A stretch of 64,000 nt of DNA, taken from assembly GCA_947561715.1 (NCBI GenBank), contig OX387201.1, positions 9,500,001 to 9,564,000 of the forward strand, in the 5' to 3' direction. This document shows positions 1 through 11,634 of the stretch, piece by piece (positions within the stretch are counted from its first letter, which is position 1; the number at the start of each line of letters is the position of its first letter). Under the pieces are notes generated by a model. That model did not search any database. It was not told the DNA's origin and worked only from the letters and a program-made list of their open reading frames with translations. The translations under genes and the position numbers were made by a program. Source of the stretch: Ascidia mentula. Its lineage: Eukaryota; Chordata; Ascidiacea; Phlebobranchia; Ascidiidae.

Positions 1-338
1 CCTAAACAGTGATACACTTTATACTTGCTTGGTTTGTCTTATTTTTCATGATTTGGAATATTTCTCATGAATTTGCTTAATTTGGTAAAGGTGTTTAAAC
101 TTGGTTTTAAACTTTGTATTTGATTGTGAGTGGTTAGCATAGTTAAAAATCACAGTGTTGTTTGGCACTTTTTTTAAACGTATCTTATCACATTGGATCA
201 CATTTACTGGTGATATCTGGAGGCTTCTTTAACCATCCAGTTTAAAATTTTTGCACACAGCAGTGTGTTTGTTTTTGTGTTCTTGGTAAATGGTAGCACT
301 GTCTGTAAGCATCTAGCATATTCCATTATTTATTTCAG
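1..338 (+). other. Intron/5' part of the first gene
   Basis: AT-rich sequence with no supported coding exon. It ends in a polypyrimidine tract and AG acceptor (336-338) that opens the first exon visible in this window. It is read as the intron upstream of the gene at 339-5907, whose start lies outside the window. Confidence 0.5.
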
Positions 339-3300
339 AACTTCAAGAAAACCCATCCAATGAAAATACTCTTACCTCCACTCATCTCAAGCCTGATATT
401 TTAAGAGACAAACCTCAAATTAAAAGTCCTCAAAACTCGATTAGCAGCATCCGACGTCGAACCCTTGCCGCTGCAAATGCCAAAACCAGGAACAGCTACA
501 GAATGGCAAGAAATAAGTTCGTCTCGCAAAAGCGAAGAAAACTTTCCCCAACAAAGGGAGCATTTTTCCCAAATAATCAGCATTTTAAACACTTGAATAC
601 CCAGCCCCCATCGTCTATTGTGATGAAGCCATCTGGTGCCTTGTCTGCCCTTGCCCGTTGCGCAAATCTCAGTACAGGATTAACTTTAAACAGCAACAAC
701 AACTGTGATGAAGGAAAAGAAAATGGTGCAAAATACCTTGATATCAGAAAGGAAACTGAAAGGGGTTCGGCTGCTATCTTTGACCATTCGTACACTTCCA
801 CACCTTGGCATAAAAGCATTGTAAGTATAAATTTGCATGATACATGACAACCTAAAGTTTGGGGTGGAGAATATTTAAATTTTTGACTATGTTTTTTCAG
901 GATAACCGTTTATCAACAGAAGCTTCCACTACTGCAGGTAAGGCTCCTTAATTTGCATCACTTTTTCTATTTAAGTATTATAGCTTACAAAGTGGATGTA
1001 CACAACTAATCTTTTCCTCCCCAAATAGTAGTATTGACAAAACCTATATTCAACTTATTTTGTTTGACAATTTTAATTGCTATATTTTGTGATAAATTTG
1101 TTCTGTGTAACACATATGTCTTGCAGCTCGCAATTCTGCAAAGTCATCCACCCTGGTGTTGTATCCTCAAGGGAATTTGGTTAATTCCACTATGGCAATT
1201 ATGCAGTCAGGCACAAGAACTGTCAAAGAAGACAAAAATGTAATTACCAGATTTGCTCTTTATTTCATATGGAACCTTTTGGTATTTGGGTGTAATTTAA
1301 AGAGTGACGAAATTTTTCAACCTATTTGATGAGAAATGTTTGCAGCAGATGTCAAACCATAATTTGTTGTTACTTTGGCCTAACTATTTTTTAACCACAC
1401 CGGGATTAACACCCAGGTTATCCTGGATCAGGTTTTCTTCTTGGTATATGGGTCGGGCCCTCAACCAATATTGCAAATTGCCAGCCCAACTCCCTGTATT
1501 TTAAGAGTTGTGCGTTAATTATTTTGCTCCCTGGTGCCAATGATTTTAAATGTAATTATCTTACTGTGACGTCAGATCATCTGATGAATCAGCAAGGAAC
1601 AAGCAATGTTTGCCCTCTGCACATAGGGTTACCTTCCAGTTTAGTATATATACCATATCCCCACAATCCATTTCTGGAAAACGTGATGTCATACCAGTTT
1701 TTTTTCACCATGCCAGTGTTCCTTATTCAAAAGTTTAAACGACGACATTTCCGAAAAATGCAACCAATTTTGAAAATCTTTATACATTTATGTATATTAA
1801 TGAATTCACAATTGAATGCACTTTCAATTTAGGTTTAAATAAAAATGACTGCAGGGCCACTTTAGATTGTCAGTAAAAACTGTTTAACTTGCAGGTGGTG
1901 GAAGTGAAGCATGATGCTGCAATGCCAAGTTTTCCCAACAAAGATGCATCTTTTAAAATAATCAAGCCCTCGGTCCCAGCTCGCTCCAATGGGAGCCTAA
2001 GCGACACAGAGCGAGTTTTGAGCATCTGCGCTCGTCCCCTTACCCCTGAGTCCTTTGTGACCGGCAATGTAAAGTCTTCTAACTCATTTCTGACACAAAT
2101 AAAACAGGTTCCAAGTCCCTTGATTGCTGAGTCCTTCACTGCCACATCAACTACTGTTGTGTAAGTAAAAGTATTTTTATCTGATTACTGCTTGCATGCA
2201 TATACCTGTGTAGATTTAAGTTTAGTAGTATGTAGAATTTGTTGCAGAAACTCGACTGCTCAAAGTTGTTTATATGTACTTCTTGTTTTATTTGTGTTCG
2301 GTTTGCGGGCATAGTTTCTAGTGTAACCGCACAAATTATCTATGACAAAATTTCACAGAAAAACAACGACCTCTGTGTCAACATCGCAGCAAGTTATTTC
2401 CCAAACAACTGGACATTCCAACCAAGTGCCGACAGCAGTGAAGGCATATACAAGCAGCCAAACTGTCCACCTCAGTCAACCACCCATTCACCACCATGTG
2501 CAGGCATTTGCTGCCAACACCACTGTAGCATCCTTGGGGATGACATTTCCATCACAACAGAACCAACCAATAAGTATTGAAAGAAACATCAACAAGCCCG
2601 GTGGAGTTTCCACCAGCGTAAAAGTGGAGAATAAGCTCTTTGCTCAGAGTTCTCCAGGTAACACCTGCACTACTACCAAAGTCACTGCAGTTCGGAGCAC
2701 TGTAAACACAGTTCCCTGGCAATCAGCACCTCTCTCCACATCTCCTCTTGCTCCCGGAAGATTATCTATCGCTGGTAAGAATTTTTGGTGTTCATGAGTC
2801 CCAAAAACTAAAATTCGTTAGCCTCAAATGGTCAACATAGACTTTCCCAACATTTTGGCTGTTTGCTTTTACATAATACTGTTGTTCAATATGTTCCTGT
2901 GTAGATTGCATGTATTTTGTTGAACTTTTGATGATTATTTTATGGAAAGAAAATGGTTCAAATAGATTAAATCCGTTGTTGACTAATTGAGAGACTCCAT
3001 ATCTTGCTGCAGGAATCAAACGATCACAAACTACAACACAAGATGCCCCCTCACCACCAGGTTCCTCGGCAAAATGGGGAGCAACCTCATCACCATCACC
3101 TCCATTGAAAAAAACCAGAACATTGGCAGAAATTAAAGCACACATAAAGGCCAAGAAGGCTGCAAATGCTGCTGCAAGCACAAGGTATCACACTTTTTCC
3201 GGCAGCTTTTGTTGCATAAATCTGGCTTGTTGATAATGTTGTTGTCGATACTAAATAATGCGGTTGCCTCAAAGCATAAATTAAAAATAGATTTGATGAA

Positions 3301-5907
3301 AATATAAACACAATCTTTCATGTGACAGTTTATGAATAAACACAATTGGAAACTAGAGCTGACTTTTTAAGTAATATACCTATTTTTGTTTTCAGGCCCT
3401 CATCTGTTGGCCTGCCACAGCCTGGTGCTGTTGCTGCGAACTCCCATTCACACATGTTCTGTGCAACAACCTTCCCAGTGTACTTTCCACTGGTCACCAG
3501 CTCACCATCTAGCATGGTGATGCCACCCTCCACTACACAGTCCCTTCCAACCACAGCAAGTTACATTAGACTGCCCACCACTGCCACTTTGCCGTTGGAG
3601 AGATTACAGTGGGTCAGTCAACACTCTGGTGGAAGTGCAACCACAAACTCTGAGGCTTCTGAAGTTGCAAATTTAGCTCCATTGCAAAGCTGCGTACTGT
3701 CATCATCAGCAAAGTCTACAACCGATATTCCGGTACATTTTAGAATTTGACGAATTCCAAAATTTGTTTTGATTGTGGCACAACTGTTATTCAAAATGGT
3801 ATTGTGGAAAAAACTCGGCGACTGGTATTTCTAATTTTCTTTATATTGGTTGCAGACTACATCTGGTGAGCATAAACAACCTACATCCTCCAACAACAAA
3901 CAAGGTACTGGGAAAATCATCCTAAAAATAAAGGCAGCTGGATCAGCAATCTCCCTGAAGGTGAGACAGAAAAAACATTATATAATTACCTATATATGTC
4001 TTGTGACACTGAACTATACTTTTCCGGTTTGGCTGTTTGGCACTGTTAAAGAATGTCAAAAAGTATACATAGTGCAAGCAGTATTTCACTAATTCTTCTC
4101 TGCTTTTGTAATAACAGGTTGATGCTGACGTCATCAAGAAAGAGCTAAAACGGAAGAATTCTGTTCCAACCTCTGATGAAGATCAAGACATAGGAAGCAA
4201 TGTTGATTCCTCATCAAACGACAGCATTTCAGAGGACTCGGAAGAGGATGACTTGCAGATCAGGAGCCACAAGTCCACTGGGTATTCATCATCCCACCGT
4301 AAACTGAATGTCCGCAAATCGTCTGACTCTGAAAGTGACTGCAAGCATTCTCAATTGAGATGGAGCAGCAGCCAATCAAGCGACGGGGTTCTGTTCACCC
4401 AGAACAAAGCTTGTGACAACGTGTCCACATCCACTGAAGATCCTGCATCAACTTTACTTTTGAAGCAGCAACGTAACGCGGCGGTGTTCGGTGTTTCCCC
4501 CTATAACGTCAGGTACATTATAACTCAATTCATTGTAGTTGTGAACGTTTTTGTTTTTATATACAGTGCATCTTTTGTTTTCAATAGCCTTGTAAAGATG
4601 TTTAAATCGTTTCAAAGCTTCCGCGTTTAAGTATTTGCTCAATTTTCATGCGTTTAGCATCAAACCTCCGAGTACAACGTGCGACGCATCGTCCTCCACC
4701 ACATTTCCGACGGGAAATTCACTCTTCCAAAAGAAAACCTCCTCTCTTTCGTTTCGCCCCGTTCCCACGTGTGGTTCTTGGTCCGCAAATATGGTTAGTT
4801 GCCCAAAAAGCGATAGGATATATCCCTTTTTGTAGTTTGTAGAATTGTCTCACTTGTATGGACAATAAAGTTTGGACTTATCAGTATTATGCGTGGTAAT
4901 ACGTTCCTTGAGCGATTTTCAAAATCAATAACACATTTTTTTGGTATTACAGTCTGTAAGCACGGCAATAGCTTCAAATTCGATGCTGGCTGCTCCGACA
5001 TCAGCGCCCAACACCTCTAAGTCAACCAAGTTTAAATCCACAAGCAAAGGTAGTTAATCTCATTATCAGCATCATTCGCCAGGTGGAAATCTTAACGCTT
5101 TTAATGTCCCAGGCAAAAGCATGAAACACATGCAGGAGCTCGCCCGGTCAAGTATGATACATTCTGATGAGTCAGCAGACGACGGTGACTCATCAGAAGA
5201 TGACGAGGACGAACCTGGAGATGTTTCCACGACAACGGCGTCCGAAAACGACAAGGTACTTGAATGTGCCAATTTAGTTTGTCATGAAACACTTCAAAAT
5301 GAACAATGTTTAAATTTTTTGGAAACCTAATGACGAAAATTTACCTGTATTTGCCACTGCACATCAATTATATGTAACCACCACAGAGAAATCAAAAGTC
5401 AGGAAAGATCAATGATTATTTACCATGTCCCTTTTGGCAACAATTAACAGAAAAACACAACAAACTGTCCTATAAGTGTTTCATTAAAGGCTTTGAAAGA
5501 GCGCTAACACAGCCCTAGAAGTAATACCAGAAACACAATCCAAGTGCCCCCCAGTAGCGACCAAAAATGTTAATCCTAGCTAGGATGTTGCTCTAACAAA
5601 TGTTTTAAATAAACCTAATTTATCGTTACTTGTTTGTTCTTCGCACAGTACACCGAAAGCGACGACTCTTCTCAGTCTTGGTTGCCCGGGCGCCCGGACT
5701 CGGCCGAGTCTTCCCTGTCAGACGATAACTCACTGTCCAAACGCCAAACTCACTTCCCATTGAAGAAAGAAGTTAAAACCAGGTTTGTAACATTTTTAGA
5801 CAAACGCTTCCTTCCATAGGAATTTCACGATTACATGAATTTTCTTTAATTACAGAGGAAGCAAATCTTCAACGCAAAAGGTTCTGTCGATGACAATCCA
5901 CAAATAA
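339..5907 (+). CDS. Serine-rich, probably nuclear/chromatin protein, 3' part of gene (14 exons)
   Basis: Fourteen exons join in one frame into 960 C-terminal residues: 339-820, 901-937, 1127-1239, 1895-2160, 2359-2774, 3013-3184, 3396-3732, 3856-3960, 4118-4512, 4658-4793, 4953-5049, 5113-5255, 5649-5782 and 5856-5907 (TAA). The 5' end is missing. No folded domain is recognised. The protein is rich in Ser, Thr, Pro and Lys and has basic patches near the first exon (SSIRRRTLAAANAK, SQKRRKLSP) that could be nuclear localisation signals. An alanine/lysine helix (RTLAEIKAHIKAKKAANAAA) near 3130-3180 resembles the RTLADIKAKAQ-type segment of ASXL (Additional sex combs-like) proteins. Later exons hold acidic Ser/Asp/Glu runs (SEEDD, DDGDSSEDDEDE) typical of chromatin or RNA-processing factors. 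No ASXL-type C-terminal PHD finger is present, so the ASXL link is only a suggestion. DNA is CpG-poor up to about 4.1 kb and CpG-rich after it. Confidence 0.75.
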
Positions 5908-6786
5908 ATGAGGCGGCGAATAGTTATAGAACCTTATGCACTTATCCTCACGAAAGGTGTTTTGAATCATCCCGCCGCGAGATCTTGTCATTATTATGTT
6001 CCTTTTCAACAAATCGATATTCCTTCTTTGTAAGGTTGTTTTACAACGTTTTACGTCGAGTTCCAATGATGGATTTATGCGTATAGCGGCGTTTTCCATG
6101 GCGAAAGGGGACTATTTGCACAAACAAAGCTTCTATTCTTTCCCTTCAATAGCAATGACAATGTGGCGCCGTGTACATGGCAACCCACCCATAATCTCCT
6201 TTTGCCAAACGAATGTATTTTTTCACCTTACAATGAAGTAAAACAAAAGAAAATATACTGCTTGTGGAATGTTGTTTTACTTGCATGAAAGAAGCAATGT
6301 AGGTGATGTCGGATATTGATATATACCAGCATAACTCGTCGCTACCACAACCCATGCACATAAAAATTTCACTAGATAAACTGACCTGTTCTTCTGGCAT
6401 TAAAATTATTGTAAATTTTGTTTTAACCGCCGCAATTCACCATGTACACAAACACCGGTTAAAATAAAATCTACTTTGAGTTTAATGCCAAAGGGACAGT
6501 TCTTCTCAAATTAACACAAAACGTTTTTTTATGTAACTTGTTACCTAGTTGATGTGAACAGTATGACCCTAAGAAGACTTTTTCGGACTTCATTTGTTTT
6601 TGGTATAATAATGTCTGTGCAAAAGTTAACAAGCTCCCTTACGCTTTCATTAGGGTAGCACACCTTTCAACACCTCGCTGTGGACAAATGACAAAATTCA
6701 CATATATACAAGTTGTATTTCCAAAAATAAAATTTTTAAACTTTGCAGTAACTTAAACCAATCTTGTACTTGAAACAAAACCATTG
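5908..6786. other. Convergent 3' region between the serine-rich gene and IFT70
   Basis: No coding exon is supported. The interval lies between the stop codons of two genes that face each other, so it holds both 3' UTRs. AATAAA hexamers on the + strand occur at 6463-6468 and 6726-6731 and could end the serine-rich gene. No clear AATAAA was seen for the minus-strand IFT70 transcript. Confidence 0.5.
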
Positions 6787-8751
6787 TCAAGGCCACCCAG
6801 TGTATTCCAAAAAGAGGGACTTCAGTAACCTTGCCTCATATGCAACACACTTCTTTCCATCAGGTGCAACTGGGCCATCTGTTAAAGATGGTGGTGCATT
6901 CGATACTGGAATATCACGCCCATGCAATTCACAATGCTCAAGGAACTGGATTATATCATGTAACACTGCATCACGAATGGACAACATTTGCTTTCCCAGT
7001 GTTTCCAGCAATGATAACACACACCTTTTGGCATAAAACCAAGTGTCCACACCTAGTTTTCTGTTATAGGGCTCCAGGCTTTTGATAACCCTTGATATGC
7101 CAAAGTCATAATTGCCCTTAGCACAATACAATGTGCCAATTACAATGTTCACAATACAAAGGTGAAACACTTTGCGATCTGGATCATCATATGACATCTG
7201 TTCCTCTTCTTTTTCAATCTTCCTCATCAAATCCTCAGCCTCTTCATTCTGACTTGTCATAATATATGACACACAAAGGTTGGCCAAAACAACAGCTTCC
7301 ACATCTAGTATGCCATCATAATGCTTTTTAACAATGGGTTCATAGAATCCAGTTGCCTCTTTGAACTTGTTTTCTTGCATGAACAACACATGGGCCACAT
7401 TCAGTCTCCAAACATCATGCTCATTGCAAAATTCCACTGATTTTCTGAATATCCTTTCTACAGCTGCATGGTTGTCACGATCCCAGTAAATTTTTGCCTG
7501 CTGCATAAGTACAGGAATGTATTGCTCAAGGGCTTCATCATAGTCATTTACAGCATTTTTCACTGCACCTTCATCATGCACATCTCTTGCTTCTTGAACT
7601 TGCTTGGTAAGTTTACGAAGAGAATCAATGTGGCGATTTGCCATTTCATCAAGTTTCCGAAAAGCTTCCTCTGCTGCAGTTTGCTTGGTTATGACAGCAT
7701 CAATAAACTCGTATAAATATGGGGTCAGGTATTTGTAAGTGTAATCAGCATATTCAGCAAGTACATCAGCAGCCAAGTCAAGGTAGTCGTGCTTGAGATA
7801 AAGCAGTAACAGATTTCCAAATGTTTCCGAGGGAAACGTGTTTTGTTGCAAAAGAAACTGCAGTTTCTCAAATCCCTCAGTAGGCTTTGTTTGCATGTTC
7901 ATCAATGCCAAGTTGTGAAGTGTGTACGGATCAAGTTCCTCTTCAGCCCTTGGTGGCATATCAGTAAGGGCCTCTCCAGCAGCCTCATAATTCTTCAGTT
8001 GGTACTCAATTGCTGCCTTCAAATTAAATGATTCCACCAATGCTGTTTCCTGCAGCACTATTGAATTCCCAACACTTCTTACATCTATTCCATCTGTTGT
8101 CATGCCAACACTCAACTCTGGGTGCTCCCGAATTCCTTTTTCTATTACATCAGCAATGTGCTTCAGAGCAGGGGCATATTGCTTCTGTCTATAGTAGCAC
8201 AAAGCTATGTTGTAAGACAGACTAGCCCGATACCCTGCAAGCTGAATGGCTTGTTGAAACTTTTTGCAGGCCTTTTCATATTGATTCTCTTTGTACAAAA
8301 GACATCCCATGTTAATAACATTATCAGGATCATCCTCATCAGTAGATTGCTCAACTAAGCTTTTTGAGCTGGAATAATCCTCCTCCATGTACTTAATAGC
8401 AGCCTGAACCTTTTGAACTTTTGCCTGGTATGCTGGGTTTTCAATTCCAAATGATGCCCGAAGTGCTGTTTGGTAATCACCGCCTTTATATAAGGACATC
8501 ACATAATAAAGCTTGTAGTCATCTACTTCTGGACAGAGTTGAGACAACTGATTGTAGCAATCAGCAGCATTTAGAAAATCCTGACTGTAGTAATAACAGT
8601 AGGCTAGCAAAGACAATGTGGCACGAAGCTGTGGTTGTTTTTGCAGCTCCATGTTTAAAATTTCTATTGCACTTGCATATTGTCCATTTCGAATCTTTCT
8701 GTAGATTGTTGCAGTGTATTCACCATCCTTGATGGCAAGTTGGTTTAACAT
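6787..8751 (-). CDS. TTC30: Intraflagellar transport protein 70 (TTC30), intronless
   Basis: A 654-residue protein in one uninterrupted exon. It matches the TTC30/IFT70 (fleer, DYF-1) family in length (vertebrate proteins about 660) and in the whole N-terminal pattern: a DGEYTATIYRKIRNGQY-like opening, then tandem TPR helices (LLAYCYYYSQDFLNAADCYN, NMGCLLYKENQYEKACKKF, SYNIALCYYRQKQYAPALKH). It ends in the family-typical region with a short Gly-Trp-Pro tail. IFT70 is a subunit of the IFT-B core and wraps around IFT52 and IFT88 to carry cargo along the ciliary axoneme. The open frame continues seven codons upstream to a TTG, but the first ATG (8751-8749) aligns with the family start. An AG acceptor lies 34 nt upstream of it. 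Lack of introns in an intron-rich neighbourhood fits the single-exon TTC30 genes of vertebrates. The coding sequence is strongly CpG-depleted. Confidence 0.95.
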   Translation of the reverse strand: MLNQLAIKDGEYTATIYRKIRNGQYASAIEILNMELQKQPQLRATLSLLAYCYYYSQDFLNAADCYNQLSQLCPEVDDYKLYYVMSLYKGGDYQTALRASFGIENPAYQAKVQKVQAAIKYMEEDYSSSKSLVEQSTDEDDPDNVINMGCLLYKENQYEKACKKFQQAIQLAGYRASLSYNIALCYYRQKQYAPALKHIADVIEKGIREHPELSVGMTTDGIDVRSVGNSIVLQETALVESFNLKAAIEYQLKNYEAAGEALTDMPPRAEEELDPYTLHNLALMNMQTKPTEGFEKLQFLLQQNTFPSETFGNLLLLYLKHDYLDLAADVLAEYADYTYKYLTPYLYEFIDAVITKQTAAEEAFRKLDEMANRHIDSLRKLTKQVQEARDVHDEGAVKNAVNDYDEALEQYIPVLMQQAKIYWDRDNHAAVERIFRKSVEFCNEHDVWRLNVAHVLFMQENKFKEATGFYEPIVKKHYDGILDVEAVVLANLCVSYIMTSQNEEAEDLMRKIEKEEEQMSYDDPDRKVFHLCIVNIVIGTLYCAKGNYDFGISRVIKSLEPYNRKLGVDTWFYAKRCVLSLLETLGKQMLSIRDAVLHDIIQFLEHCELHGRDIPVSNAPPSLTDGPVAPDGKKCVAYEARLLKSLFLEYTGWP

Positions 8752-8784
8752 TTTATGAAGTATTTCAGGCAATTATACTAAAAA

Positions 8785-8795
8785 GCTGTAAGAAA
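8785..8795 (-). promoter_or_regulatory. Splice acceptor just upstream of the IFT70 start (cis or spliced leader)
   Basis: On the minus strand a T-rich tract ending TTTCTTACAG stands directly before position 8785, leaving a 34-nt leader before the ATG. It may be the 3' site of a 5'-UTR intron or a spliced-leader trans-splice site, which tunicates use for many genes. The sequence cannot tell these apart. Confidence 0.45.
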
Positions 8796-9671
8796 TTTTA
8801 TTTCAATAACAAAAATAATTCGTGGTAGGTATTCGTATCCATCAAAGTAACAAAGATTATTGCTTCATTTTTCTTACCTCATGAGGATTAAACAATGTAG
8901 GTCATGTAGCTAAAAGAGTTTATCGGACACTTACTGGCATCAATGTTCACAACCGCCGTAAACCGTACATCCAACGAACGAATAAAGTTGAACAACGACG
9001 TTTGTTTGTCATGAGCAAGAATGCTCGCAAGTCGCGACGTCCTGTGTTCGTTAAATGTAGCTGTTTGATTATTCAAATTGTTTTAAAATTAATTATTTTT
9101 GACACTCTTCAATTAAACGTTTAAAGCTCCCAAAAATATTTGCATTGTTAGAAATAGTGTTGTTTCTTTTCACTGTTAAAACGAACCTTGCTTCGCAGTA
9201 TGACAGACGTCATGCACCTTATTTACAAGAGAGAGGGACCCTGCACGTTGCACCATAGCCCATACGAGTCTGAGGGTAATCAAAAAGGGGCACATTAACA
9301 CCATTGTTTAAGTATACCCAAACCCAAGGACCCAATGAAAAGGTCTCACATCGAACTCATACAAACTTATGCCCTACCTCCTACCGAATAGGGTATACGT
9401 TTTTGAGGAATGTAACGGTACTTGTCGCAATCTTGTGTTACATCCCCTATTGTCGGAATAAGCTCATAAGCTTAGTTTACAAACTAGAGAACGCACACAA
9501 AAAGCACTTGCTCAAACAGTATCCTGGTAAAATTTATGAATATAATATATTATATTTCACTCCATGGGTATCGTCAGTTAAGTTTAACCAGCACGGTAAA
9601 TATTGTGTATGACCGAACAACGATACATGACGTCACCACATCTGGAACTAGACCAATCGCGTCCATTTCAA

Positions 9672-9700
9672 CTGATGATGGCGTAAGTTCTTGCCGAAAC
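9672..9700 (+). repeat. Hammerhead-core-like dispersed motif, copy 1
   Basis: CTGATGA (9672-9678), one extra base, a 3-bp stem GGC/GCC (9680-9682 with 9693-9695) closing a 10-base loop, then GAAAC (9696-9700), followed by an AT-rich AAATAAATAAAA tail. The core order is that of a hammerhead ribozyme between stems I and II and before stem III. A possible five-pair stem III joins 9629-9633 (GACGT) to 9699-9703, but stem I is not convincing. Two similar motifs occur at 25898-25920 and 61776-61808. Confidence 0.4.
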
Positions 9701-9874
9701 GTTTTAAATAAATAAAACATGTCAATGTTTTCAATAGTATGGGCCAGTCTCTTTATTCTCAGAATTATGAGTAAATCCGTTAATGGTATATACTCTGTAC
9801 TCTGTTCTTTTCAACAATTATTATATGAGACAAAATTATTGTAGTCCTATTTCATTCATAGCTAGGCAGCATTT

Positions 9875-9880
9875 TTTATT
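9875..9880 (-). terminator. Poly(A) signal of the BDH1-like gene
   Basis: AATAAA on the minus strand, 77 nt past the TGA stop of the BDH1-like gene at 9957-9959. Confidence 0.6.
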
Positions 9881-9956
9881 GATTGCATGTTTGATCGACA
9901 TTTAACAATAATTTAACAAATTTGTGCAGACTTTTTTTAACTTGCCAAAGCCATCA

Positions 9957-11634
9957 TCATTTTCTGATGCCGTAAATGTACAAACTGAAAGTACAGAAAA
10001 CATGTTTAGTGATATGAAAACAAGACAAAAGTATTATTAAACTTACTAGTCGGCTACTATAGCTGGAAAATGAGTGAATATAAAAGATCTGACTGTCCAA
10101 TAACTTTCCATAGGCTGATATCGTATCAAAGGGTTGCGCGACAGCAAAGCGTCCTCGTAGGCATCTAGTACCGGCGTTAAATCCCGCATTCCTCGGTTGC
10201 AATAAGTTTCCATTTCTTTAACCTGCATATTTTTGTTTTCATGAAAAAATAATAACATGCGTTTACAGAATATTCAAGTCATATATATGCAAAAAAGCCA
10301 TAATATTGGCGAGCTGCAATTCAAGCCATGTTCTTTGCATTTTTAACTTAAATATATACAAAATATAACTCACCAAGATAACTTTGACACTCATCATCAT
10401 CATGCGCCACTTACCCGCATTTCGAAAAGACCTTGTCCGTAGTCCTGTTTAACTTCGTCGGTCATTTTTCCCCACATGTTTGCACTTATTTCTTGTACAC
10501 TGGATTTGGTGAATATGCTTGTTCCCGCAATATAATTGCCAGGTTCGATAATCGATACCTATATATTTTTATATATGAGTAAATGCACGGTGACGGAAAA
10601 CATGGTTTTGTACTAGATTTGTTAAGTCACAATTCCTTACCTTGACGCCCCATCTTTTCATTTCATATCGCAAGCAATCTGAGAAACCGCCAATCGCGTA
10701 CTTTGTAATGGCGTAAACTGACCTCGAAGGCGCCATCATGCGGGCAAGGCCGCTGGCCATGTTTACAACACGACCTTTTGACCTGTGAATGACAGATGTG
10801 ACGATTAAATACTTTTCGAATGCATAAAATATGTGACATTTATGTTACTTTCTGATGAGTGGCAAAAAGGCTTTGGTGCACCGAATTACTCCCCATAAGT
10901 TAACTTCGGCAACATGTTTGTACAAATCAATGGAAGACCATTCTACCTCGCCAAATGCCGAAGCACCGGCGTTGTTAATCATTCCCCAGAGTCCTTGAAT
11001 ACACAACACTTTTTATGTATATATTTGATTGTCTCTGTTAACTTACCTTTCTGGTCTCTTGGGAGATGCGTTTTGACGTACAAAACAGCAGCTTGCACGT
11101 CTTCGTCGCTGGTTACATTAAGTTGCAAAACATGCATTCGATCAGACTTAATATTCATCAATTCCTTTGCACCATCGCCATTCTTATCTTTGAGCAAGCA
11201 ACCTGCGTAGAGAAGAAATTGCTGCAGGCAATGATTTGCTGCGAAGGTAGAAATGTGACCATATTACCAGCAAACACTTGCATTCCTGCTGCGTGCAAAC
11301 GTTTTGCGGAACTTAGTCCGAAACCGGTGTCACATCCAGTGATAAGGACAGACCTTCCTTTCGGCGAAAGTCTTCCCCTCGGAAAACGTGCAATAAACAT
11401 CATCACAGAGAAGCAAATTCCGAAATACAAAAGCATTCGGCATGAATCTATCAATGTGGAAAAGTAATTTGAAAAATATCTACTTAAAAGAAGCGTTTGC
11501 GCACCTGTTTTCCCATCGTTAGGCCACAAAAGTAATTCTCCGACGTATTGTCCTATTAACGGAATCAGATAACCAAAAACACATGTAAACACTGTTGAAG
11601 CGAACACACTTCTTCCTATATCACCAGAAAGCAT
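9957..11634 (-). CDS. BDH1: D-beta-hydroxybutyrate dehydrogenase-like short-chain dehydrogenase
   Basis: Seven exons on the minus strand: 11634-11268, 11202-11047, 10993-10849, 10782-10641, 10558-10415, 10222-10047 and 9984-9957. They give 385 residues, or 366 if a possible 57-nt intron inside exon 1 (about 11449-11505) is spliced. SDR hallmarks are in order: the dinucleotide motif TGCDTGFG, the NNAG structural motif ([14 protein letters not shown]), a SSM-type catalytic region replaced by [10 protein letters not shown], and the active-site YAITK (YxxxK). The C-terminal half follows BDH1 closely: FSDCLRYEM, a [14 protein letters not shown] segment, [13 protein letters not shown] and an IYGIRK tail. 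BDH1 interconverts acetoacetate and (R)-3-hydroxybutyrate with NAD in mitochondria. Here the N terminus instead carries two hydrophobic stretches, so the protein may be membrane-anchored. Related families are 17beta-HSD2 and retinol dehydrogenases; BDH1-like is the best fit. Confidence 0.87.

Larger units (their letters stand above)
8796..9956. other. Intergenic region between IFT70 and the BDH1-like gene
   Basis: Upstream side of IFT70 and downstream side of the BDH1-like gene, both on the minus strand. No coding exon is supported; the short frames at 8888-9076 and 9304-9612 lack homology and splice context. The interval carries a hammerhead-like motif (9672-9700) and a minus-strand poly(A) hexamer (9875-9880). 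Confidence 0.5.

Noticed and set aside
4648..4842. Alternative frames over the exon 4658-4793
   Set aside because: Only the frame entered in phase 2 from 4512 continues into the next exon.
8752..8772. Longer IFT70 frame starting at 8772
   Set aside because: It begins with TTG; the first ATG at 8751 matches the family start.
9304..9612. 102-codon open frame between IFT70 and BDH1-like
   Set aside because: No similarity recognised and no exon signals.
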